Origin: Azophilus sp964572185
GTDB taxonomy: Bacteria; Pseudomonadota; Gammaproteobacteria; Pseudomonadales; Azotimanducaceae
Reading direction: 5' to 3'
DNA length: 20,497 nucleotides
Assembly (NCBI GenBank): GCA_964572185.1
Contig: CAZNFI010000039.1
Coordinates: 1-20,497, forward strand
Shown one piece after another: positions 14,779-20,497 of this stretch (its first letter is position 1; every line of letters begins with the position of its first letter). Under the pieces are notes generated by a model. That model was not told the DNA's origin, did not search any database, and saw only the letters and a list, made by a program, of their open reading frames with translations. The position numbers were made by a program, and so were the translations under genes.

Positions 14779-14960
14779 AACTCTCGCTTACCATTGGTTG
14801 CGCTTGGTGGATGCCGCTCCATGGCGTTCTGCGCGACCCGCGCGCAGGCGTCCGAAGCCGGACTCTCCGTCGAGGAGGTGCAGACGATAACCCAGTACCG
14901 CGAACCTGCACCAGAGCGCCCGGTCGACTTCGAGTCAGGGCGCATTGGCATTGCCGCGCG

Positions 14961-15812
14961 CTATTGCAGCGCGTTCTGCAGCGGCGCGGGCAGCATTGAC
15001 ATGCCGCCGTCGATCACGAACTCCTGGGCGGTGATGAACGATGATTCATCCGATGCCAGGAACACCACCAGGTCGCCAATGTTGTGCGCGTGACCCACAA
15101 TGCCCGCATCGCCGACAGGGTCGATCAGGTCGGGCGATTCGGCCGCCTCACTCGAGGCCGCCTCGTTAGTGGCGCCCTCGCCAGGCTTCTCGGCGGGGGC
15201 TTCGGCCGCGGCGGCCTCCAGCAGTATTCCCAGGTTCTGCACCATGGGCGTGTCGATGACCCCGGGGTGGATGGAGTTGCAGCGAATCCGGTACCCGGAC
15301 TCCAGGCAATGCGCGGCGATCGAGCGGGTCATGCCCTCGATGGCGCCCTTGGCGGCCGCATAACCCACGGTGCCGCTGTAGCCCAGCTTGGAAACCACCG
15401 AGGCCATGTTGATGATGGAGCCGCCGCCGCTCGCCGCCATCAACGGAATCGCGCTCTGGCTGCCGAGAAAGGTGGATTCCGCCATCACTGTCATCTGTGC
15501 GCGGTAGTGCGCAAGGGTCTGGCTCTCGACCGTACCGGGCAGCACGATGCCGGCATTGTTGACCAGAATGTGCAGGGCGCCGAACCGGTTCCGTATCTCG
15601 TCGATGATCTGCTGCCAGCGCGCCGCATCGGTGACGTCCTGGTGCTTGAACACGCCGCCGATTTCATCCGCCACCCCGCGGCCGGCCTGCTCGTCGATGT
15701 CGGTAAGCACCACCTGCGCCCCCTCGGCGGCCAGCGCCCGCGCATCCGCTTCGCCAAGCCCCTTGGCGCCCCCGGTTACGAGCGCGACCTTGCCTGCAAC
15801 ACGTCCTGTCAT
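14961..15812 (-). CDS. Short-chain dehydrogenase/reductase (classical SDR)
   Basis: A 283-residue Rossmann-fold oxidoreductase. The cofactor motif TGGAKGLG (13-20), an Asp at the end of beta-2 (D38, LTDID) indicating NAD rather than NADP preference, NNAG (85-88), and catalytic S138, Y151 and K155 (GYAAAKGA) are all present. The C-terminal FVIDGGMSM is typical of family members annotated as steroid or alcohol dehydrogenases. The unusual feature is a low-complexity Ala/Glu-rich insert of about 30 residues at 198-228, where the substrate-binding loop (alpha-FG) lies; ordinary classical SDRs have about 250 residues and lack it. AGGGG precedes the ATG. It follows the CoA ligase by 125 bp in the same orientation and probably oxidises a secondary alcohol intermediate in the same pathway; the substrate is not known. 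Confidence 0.93.
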   Translation of the reverse strand: MTGRVAGKVALVTGGAKGLGEADARALAAEGAQVVLTDIDEQAGRGVADEIGGVFKHQDVTDAARWQQIIDEIRNRFGALHILVNNAGIVLPGTVESQTLAHYRAQMTVMAESTFLGSQSAIPLMAASGGGSIINMASVVSKLGYSGTVGYAAAKGAIEGMTRSIAAHCLESGYRIRCNSIHPGVIDTPMVQNLGILLEAAAAEAPAEKPGEGATNEAASSEAAESPDLIDPVGDAGIVGHAHNIGDLVVFLASDESSFITAQEFVIDGGMSMLPAPLQNALQ

Positions 15813-15852
15813 TGACGCGACCCCTGAGTTTCCATGAAAAGCGGGCGATTAT

Positions 15853-15883
15853 CCGGGCAAAGCCGGGTGGGCGTAAAGCCCGG
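15853..15883. repeat. Small GC-rich inverted repeat between SDR and CoA ligase
   Basis: CCGGGC (15853-15858) and GCCCGG (15878-15883) flank a 19-base spacer in the 125-bp gap between the two minus-strand genes. There is no T-run, so an intrinsic terminator is unlikely. In DNA this GC-rich a stem of this size can occur by chance. Confidence 0.2.
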
Positions 15884-15932
15884 GAGAGCCCTGCACGGCA
15901 CTACCGGCGAGCCACCGGCGCAATTGCCACCT

Positions 15933-15970
15933 GCCGGTCAGCTTCCGGAAACGCGCCGGTCCTGACCGGC
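15933..15970 (-). terminator. Possible stem-loop at the 3' end of the CoA ligase gene
   Basis: GCCGGTCAG (15933-15941) and CTGACCGGC (15962-15970) form a perfect 9-bp inverted repeat around a 20-base loop, overlapping the ligase stop codon. It could fold in the mRNA and attenuate or stabilise the transcript before the SDR gene. No T-tract follows, so a classic intrinsic terminator is not supported. Confidence 0.28.
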
Positions 15971-17476
15971 CCAGAACGGCTCGCGCAAATCCTTGCGCTT
16001 GATCTTGCCAACGGGGCTCTTGGGCAGGGGCTCGGTCTGGAATGTCACCCCGCCGGGCTTCTTGTAGGAGCCCAACTCGGATGCTGCCAGGTCGATGATT
16101 TCCTCGGCGCTGATGTCGTCGGGGTCACTCACCACGCAGACGGCGTGCGGCGTTTCGCCCCACCGCGGATGCGGTACGCCGAACACGGCCACTTCGATGA
16201 CCGCAGGGTGATTGGCTATGGCGTTCTCGAGCTCTGCCGGCCAGATGTTGAAACCGCCGGAAATGATCATGTCGTCGGCCCGGTCGACGACGTACAGGTA
16301 GCCGTTCGCATCGAGTCGGCCGATGTCGCCGGTTTTCACCCATCCGTCGACGATGCGTTCGCGGGTGGCCTGATCGTTGTTCCAGAAACCGCTCATCATG
16401 CCGTCGGCCCGGGCCACGATTTCGCCGACTTCGTCCGTTGGCAGAGGGTGATTCTGCTCATCCCAGATCGCCACCTCGGCGAACGGCAGCGCCAGGCCGC
16501 ATGAGCGCAACGGTGACGAGCCCTCGACCTCGGCAAACCACTGGCGCGGCCCCATCATCGACACCGGCAGCACCTCGGTCTGCCCGTAGCCCTGGTAGAG
16601 CACGTCGCCGAATACCACCCGGGCCGCCAGGGCGGTTGCGTCCTGGATCGGCGCGGCGGCGACCAGCAGGCACTTCAGGTTCGAGAAGTCGCGGCCGCGG
16701 GCGCTGTTGTCCTGGACGATTGCATTGACCATGGTCGGCACCATGAAGCCGTAGCCGATGCCCTCGCGCTCCATGACGTCGAGTGTTTCCCGGGTATCGA
16801 AGTGGTCCAGCATCAGGTTGCAGCCGCCGTTCAGCCAGGTGGGCAGGTACTGGTAGCCGGAGCCGTGCGAGATGGGGCCGAGGTGCATGCACTTGTCGCC
16901 GGGTTCCACCGGCGGAAAGGCGTAGAACCAGTCGCGGCCGGCGGCCAGCCAGGCCTTGTGCGTGTAAGCCACGCCCTTCGGCTTGCCGGTGGTGCCGCCG
17001 GTGTGGCGGATGATGAAATTGTCGTCTTCGCTGATGTCAGGGTCCGGGTCGCTGTCGGGGTGGCCGGCCAGCCAGTCCTCGTAGCCCGAGTCGCGCACCC
17101 ATACCTGCCGCAGGTCGGGCAACTCATCGGCGATACCCGCGACTTCTTCGCCATGGGCTTCGCTGACGATCAGCAGCCGGCACTGGGTGTGGCCGAGCAT
17201 GTGCAGGTGCGCATCGCGCCCATTGCGCGGGTACAGGGGCACCCGCACCAGGTTGGCGGCGGCGGCGCCGCCGAACAGGTCCGCCGCCTCGATCGAGTTG
17301 TCCTCCAGCACACCCACCCGGTCGCCGGGCCTGAGACCGGCCGCCAGCATGGCGTTGGCCAGGCGCAGCGAGCGCCGCCAGGACTCGGCGAAAGTCAGGC
17401 GCCGCTCGCCATGCACCACGGCTTCGAGGTGCGAGTAGTGGGCGGCGGCACGACGCATCAGGGTACGAACGTTCAT
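15938..17476 (-). CDS. AMP-binding acyl-CoA synthetase/ligase
   Basis: A 512-residue ANL-superfamily adenylating enzyme that activates a carboxylic acid to its acyl-AMP and then its CoA thioester. Motifs in order are the P-loop HTGGTTGKPKG (158-168), YGQTE (297-301), DGWVKTGDIG (378-387), the hinge region with VDRADDMIISGGFN (397-410), and the C-terminal PLPKSPVGKIKRKDL with catalytic Lys 491. The length and motifs suit medium- or long-chain fatty acid or alicyclic/aromatic acid CoA ligases; the acid cannot be named. It is the first gene of the minus-strand operon, with a GGAG ribosome binding site before ATG 17476. The 212-bp space to the divergent unknown gene at 17689 must hold both promoters. 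In pathway terms it would feed the oxidised acid product into CoA-dependent breakdown. Confidence 0.93.
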   Translation of the reverse strand: MNVRTLMRRAAAHYSHLEAVVHGERRLTFAESWRRSLRLANAMLAAGLRPGDRVGVLEDNSIEAADLFGGAAAANLVRVPLYPRNGRDAHLHMLGHTQCRLLIVSEAHGEEVAGIADELPDLRQVWVRDSGYEDWLAGHPDSDPDPDISEDDNFIIRHTGGTTGKPKGVAYTHKAWLAAGRDWFYAFPPVEPGDKCMHLGPISHGSGYQYLPTWLNGGCNLMLDHFDTRETLDVMEREGIGYGFMVPTMVNAIVQDNSARGRDFSNLKCLLVAAAPIQDATALAARVVFGDVLYQGYGQTEVLPVSMMGPRQWFAEVEGSSPLRSCGLALPFAEVAIWDEQNHPLPTDEVGEIVARADGMMSGFWNNDQATRERIVDGWVKTGDIGRLDANGYLYVVDRADDMIISGGFNIWPAELENAIANHPAVIEVAVFGVPHPRWGETPHAVCVVSDPDDISAEEIIDLAASELGSYKKPGGVTFQTEPLPKSPVGKIKRKDLREPFWAGQDRRVSGS

Positions 17477-17600
17477 GTTTCACGCTCCGGGATTTCGCAG
17501 GTTGACCTGCCGGTCGGTGATTTGTCTGCGCGACCGTAGGGCAGGCGGTGGTGGAAGTAAACCGTTGGGGGGCATCCTGAGCCCGGCTGGGGAACTTTCC

Positions 17601-17645
17601 TTGCCGGCGTTGCCAAACTCATATTGGTTATTGTTTTTGCGCATA
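17601..17645 (+). promoter_or_regulatory. AT-rich candidate promoter for paralogue B
   Basis: The stretch containing TTGCCAAACTC, CATATTGG and TTATTGTTTTTG is markedly AT-rich against its surroundings, in the 212-bp space between divergent genes and 45-90 bases upstream of the unknown gene. TTGCCA (17610-17615) is -35-like, but no well-spaced -10 match exists, so I mark the area and not defined boxes. Confidence 0.25.
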
Positions 17646-17674
17646 AGCAGAGCCTGTAACAAGGCCGGTACAGC

Positions 17675-17683
17675 AAAGGGGAA
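17675..17683 (+). promoter_or_regulatory. Strong ribosome binding site for the TTG start of paralogue B
   Basis: AAAGGGGAA lies just before the TTG at 17689, with AGGGG about seven bases away. It is the best Shine-Dalgarno match near the gene and fixes the TTG as start. Confidence 0.6.
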
Positions 17684-17688
17684 TCGAA

Positions 17689-20010
17689 TTGACGACAAAC
17701 GTTTATTGCTATTTCGATCTCGCCCATGCAGCCCAGCCCGGCGCCGTTCTGGCGCTCACACCAGATCAGCAAAACCGGCCGCAGCTCACCGCCCGCTCGG
17801 GCCGGTTCGCGAAATGGTCCGCAATCTTTCGAAAGTCGGGAAACCGTTTGCTTGCCCGGCAGTTTGTCGATGCCCTCACAGCGCAATACGGTCGGGAACT
17901 GGCCGATCAGGCGACCGCCGCGGCCGGTGTCGACAGGGCGATGGCCCGAGGCAAGCCGCTGCGCTGTCGCGAAGTACGGGCGGTTTCTCGACAGGTATAC
18001 GAACTGCGGGAGTCGTTCGCGAAACGAAACGCGGCCCTGGCCGAGCAGATTCGCACCGGGCGCCTGAAACACACCGATGGCAGTCACGGAGTCTCCCCGG
18101 CACAGGTCGCGATTGCTGCCGGCAGCCAGTCGCGTTACAGAGAGAATCATACTGTCGAGGGGCTCATCGACCCGGAACGGATCAGCGATCTGGTTCGCCA
18201 GCAGGTCATGGTGGAGGGCCGTGACGGCAAACACCTTGTCACCGTCGAGGAATCTGCCCGCATCCTCACCGGCATCGTATCCAGGGAACTCGATGCCGCC
18301 TATCTGCCGGCCCGCACCCAGGCCCTTGCCGACATGACACTGAAGCCGGGAACGATCGCCTTCGAGGTGCTGTCCGAGGCTTTTGCCGAGCACCAGCCAC
18401 CGATTCGGGTTGGCCCGGGAGACCTGACCGAGTCTGCCAGGACGGCGTTTGTCGAACGGTTGCACGAGGCTTTGCGCCGGGGCGACGTTCCGGCCAATCA
18501 GTTACGCGACACCGACGCGCTCAGGTCCTTGGCCCGGGCCCATGCGGCTCGTTTCCTCGCGGAGCGGGACCAGGCTTGCGCCGCGGTGCAACGGCTCGAA
18601 TCGCTTACGCCAGCGCAATCGGCAGCCCTGTCGTCCCTGGTAATGCGCGACAACATCCCGGCCGGCCTGGTGCCCGGATTGGGGTGGGCATACCGGGCGG
18701 TGCATGCCGATCTGGCGCGCCTGGCGGAGCCATCGACGGGTGTGGAACAGCAGAAAAACTGTCTTGCCTCGATTTCGTACGGTTTTCAGCGGGCGTTTTC
18801 GCAATCGGGGAGCAAGGTGTGCATGGAAAACCAGGACCAGATGCACGAGTGGGCGTGGCGTTTCCTGCTGGCTCCCGGTGGCTCGGAGCAGATTGAGGGG
18901 CTGCGGCGCGGCTTCGTCGGGAAGGAATGCCTGTTGCGGGGCATTGCTGAAGGGGCGACCTGGTACCGGCTGGACTGTCCGGGCACGCGCGAGTGGAACC
19001 GCAGATACATGCATGTCGACCCCGCGCTGAATGGCACGCGGGTGCACAGCGAAGCGTTCCGGGACAGAGCGGCCCGATACTCGACGCTGCTGCTTTCGTT
19101 GAACACCGTTCTGGAAGACGAGTCGGGTCGCCCGGTGACGGCGCAACCGCTGGAACTCGATGATTGCCCAAACGATGCCGCGATCTCGGCGCTGCGCAGC
19201 CTCGGCATTCCATTCCCCGCCCCCAACCGGGTCGGCCAGGCCAACAGGCAGGTGCCGCTTTCGGTATCCCAGACGCGGGAGATGAACCGGCAACTGCACT
19301 TCCACCTGGAAGACAGCGCCCGCGAAGGCGTCGATGCTTCTGGTCTGGCGATCGGATGCAAGCGCGATCTGCAGCGGGATCACCAGCGTTACCTCTTGCA
19401 GCAGCAGCAGCTCGGATCTGGCCGTGCCGTCACCCGCTACTACATCGACAGCGACGACTGTCTGCCTCAGGATCCTGACACCGTGGCTGCGGCCCTGAGG
19501 CGATTCTGCACGGTGCAGGATGCCGGCGGCCACGCCCGCGTAAACCACGAAATGCTGCGCAAGATCTCCGCGATGGCCCATCGGGCCACCTTCGACTGCG
19601 TGCACCTGGGTTGCATGGACCTGCGGCGCCCCGATCTGGCGATGGTGAACGGCCGCATCGAGAGCGCCGTGCAGTCCGTCAGCTACAAGCTGTTCAGAAC
19701 CGACGACGGCGAGGTGCGGCTGCATCTGGAGCAGGTGCTCCGGCCCTGCTGGTACTCACCGGTGAACGGGGATTCACCTGCCCATGCCGCGGCACTGACG
19801 AACGAACCGGATGGCGGCAACCGGCGCGTCTCCCTGAACCCGAACGAAAGCCTGTGGCGAACCGGTATCGAGATGAGCTTCGATCCGCAGACCCATGATC
19901 CTTCCATCTACAAGGTCGACATCGACTACAAATTCGTTGCCGGCCGCCATGATCAAGGCGCGTACCCCTATTTCATTCCCGATCCCAACCAGCGCCCGCC
20001 CGGCGATTGA
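17689..20010 (+). CDS. Large protein of unknown function, paralogue B
   Basis: A 773-residue protein homologous over its whole length to the gene at 463-2847; I do not recognise the family. The TTG start follows a strong AAAGGGGAA. Shared landmarks are SGRFAKW and FVDALTAQYG near the N-terminus, GKPLRCREVRAV, YRENHTVEGLIDPERI, VTVEESARILTGIV, ENQDQMHEWAWRFLLAPGG (from residue 380), FPAPNRVGQANRQV, RYYIDSDDCLPQDPDTV (from 583), RRFCT, VNHE, SAMAHRATFDCVHLGCMD, RLHLE, RPCWY and a C-terminal YFIPDPN. Over residues 496-689 an ungapped hand alignment gives 127 of 194 identical with paralogue A, while the N-terminal half is much less similar. No signal peptide, membrane helix or known catalytic motif is visible. 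The helical N-terminus and conserved C-terminal module could suit an effector or toxin-like protein, but that is speculation. It ends 12 bp before the convergent ahcY. Confidence 0.87.
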   Translation: MTTNVYCYFDLAHAAQPGAVLALTPDQQNRPQLTARSGRFAKWSAIFRKSGNRLLARQFVDALTAQYGRELADQATAAAGVDRAMARGKPLRCREVRAVSRQVYELRESFAKRNAALAEQIRTGRLKHTDGSHGVSPAQVAIAAGSQSRYRENHTVEGLIDPERISDLVRQQVMVEGRDGKHLVTVEESARILTGIVSRELDAAYLPARTQALADMTLKPGTIAFEVLSEAFAEHQPPIRVGPGDLTESARTAFVERLHEALRRGDVPANQLRDTDALRSLARAHAARFLAERDQACAAVQRLESLTPAQSAALSSLVMRDNIPAGLVPGLGWAYRAVHADLARLAEPSTGVEQQKNCLASISYGFQRAFSQSGSKVCMENQDQMHEWAWRFLLAPGGSEQIEGLRRGFVGKECLLRGIAEGATWYRLDCPGTREWNRRYMHVDPALNGTRVHSEAFRDRAARYSTLLLSLNTVLEDESGRPVTAQPLELDDCPNDAAISALRSLGIPFPAPNRVGQANRQVPLSVSQTREMNRQLHFHLEDSAREGVDASGLAIGCKRDLQRDHQRYLLQQQQLGSGRAVTRYYIDSDDCLPQDPDTVAAALRRFCTVQDAGGHARVNHEMLRKISAMAHRATFDCVHLGCMDLRRPDLAMVNGRIESAVQSVSYKLFRTDDGEVRLHLEQVLRPCWYSPVNGDSPAHAAALTNEPDGGNRRVSLNPNESLWRTGIEMSFDPQTHDPSIYKVDIDYKFVAGRHDQGAYPYFIPDPNQRPPGD

Positions 20011-20022
20011 CGGGATCCCCGG

Positions 20023-20497
20023 TCAGTACTTGTAGTCCGCGGGCTTGAACGGCCCGGCGGCATCCACCCCGATGTAGTCGGCCTGGGTGTCGGTGAGCCG
20101 GGTCAGCTTGCCGCCGAAGCCGGCGACCATCAGTTCGGCCACCTCTTCGTCGAGTTTCTTGGGCAGCACCTCGATGCCGACCGGGGCGCGCTGATTGTCG
20201 GGCTGGTCGGCCCAGCGATCCTGGTAGAGATGCATCTGGGCGAGCACCTGGTTGGCGAAAGAGCCGTCCATGACCCGGGACGGGTGGCCCATGGCGTTGC
20301 CGAGATTCACCAGGCGGCCTTCGGAGAGCAGTATGAGATAGTCGCCCGGCACGTCGCTGCGGAAGATCTGATGCACCTGGTCTTTCACTTGCTCCCAACG
20401 CCAGTTGTCACGCATGTAGGCGGTGTCGATCTCGTTGTCGAAGTGACCGATGTTGCACACCACCGCCCCGGCCTTGAGCGCCTGCAGCATGGCGGCG
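20023..20497 (-). CDS. ahcY: S-adenosylhomocysteine hydrolase, C-terminal part (runs off right edge)
   Basis: The last 158 or so residues of adenosylhomocysteinase, which splits S-adenosylhomocysteine to adenosine and homocysteine in the methyl cycle. Family hallmarks are GAVVCNIGHFDNEID from the NAD-binding domain, LSEGRLVNLGNAMGHPS, VLPKKLDEEVAELMV, and the C-terminal tail GPFKPADYKY, which contributes the conserved Lys and Tyr that reach the partner subunit's NAD site. The start lies beyond the window, so any upstream riboswitch cannot be judged. This is a housekeeping gene unrelated in function to the catabolic genes, so it probably marks the ancestral chromosomal flank of the island. It converges on the unknown gene with only 12 bp between stops and no convincing terminator. 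Confidence 0.97.
   Translation of the reverse strand, partial: AAMLQALKAGAVVCNIGHFDNEIDTAYMRDNWRWEQVKDQVHQIFRSDVPGDYLILLSEGRLVNLGNAMGHPSRVMDGSFANQVLAQMHLYQDRWADQPDNQRAPVGIEVLPKKLDEEVAELMVAGFGGKLTRLTDTQADYIGVDAAGPFKPADYKY

Noticed and set aside
14775..14951. A 58-codon minus-strand frame whose TGA overlaps the amidase ATG as ATGA, resembling translational coupling
   Set aside because: No ribosome binding site, no recognisable similarity, and it overlaps nothing conserved. It is probably chance openness in GC-rich spacer DNA.
13645..15093. Long plus-strand open frame of 482 codons
   Set aside because: It lies antisense to the amidase and part of the SDR, both of which have clear family motifs. 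Its composition is that of a reverse-frame shadow in GC-rich DNA.
20009..20024. Imperfect palindrome around GGGATCCC between the stops of paralogue B and ahcY as a bidirectional terminator
   Set aside because: The stem is short and mismatched, with no T-run on either strand.
1..20497. CRISPR arrays, tRNA or rRNA genes, insertion-sequence ends and transposase genes
   Set aside because: I scanned by eye for regularly spaced repeats, tRNA-like cloverleaf segments and transposase motifs and saw none. The two unknown paralogues show no transposase or integrase signature.

Overview
The window is GC-rich, densely coding DNA from a proteobacterium, most likely a gammaproteobacterium. That placement is an inference from gene families (a TonB-dependent receptor of the environmental catabolic type, a quinohemoprotein dehydrogenase, DUF819, proteobacterial AhcY) and from GC and codon bias. 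No rRNA, tRNA or other taxonomic marker is present, so I do not go below class. TTG and GTG starts are common here.

Layout, left to right. (1) 1-282, minus: an N-terminally truncated AbrB/VapB-type antitoxin reading frame that runs off the left edge. (2) 463-2847, plus: a roughly 790-residue protein of no family I recognise ('paralogue A'). (3) 2836-6164, minus: a TonB-dependent outer-membrane receptor followed by an APH-fold phosphotransferase, probably one operon. (4) 6436-10018, plus and divergent from the receptor: a PQQ/cytochrome c dehydrogenase with two stacked lipoprotein signal sequences, a 5' stub of a cytochrome P450 gene, and a DUF819 membrane protein. (5) 17476-10094, minus: a six-gene run of acyl-CoA synthetase, short-chain dehydrogenase, amidase, two tandem luciferase-like flavin oxidoreductases and an aspartoacylase-like M14 protein. 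(6) 17689-20010, plus: a second large unknown protein ('paralogue B'), clearly homologous to A. (7) 20023 to the right edge, minus: the C-terminal part of S-adenosylhomocysteine hydrolase.

The middle 15 kb reads as a catabolic island for a hydrophobic alcohol, acid or amide-type substrate: outer-membrane uptake (TonB receptor), periplasmic oxidation (PQQ enzyme), possible inner-membrane transport (DUF819), flavin-dependent oxygenation, amide hydrolysis, NAD-dependent alcohol oxidation and CoA activation. The actual substrate cannot be read from the sequence. Two scars inside the plus-strand operon (the PQQ gene's doubled leader and the P450 stub) indicate past deletions.

The most unusual content is the pair of large unknown proteins in direct orientation on either side of the island. 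A hand count over an ungapped 194-residue block gives 127 identities (about 65%), with strictly shared His, Cys and Asp motifs. Neither has a signal peptide or membrane segment that I can see, and both appear to use TTG starts. I could not assign a function, and this pair is the best candidate for an undescribed system.
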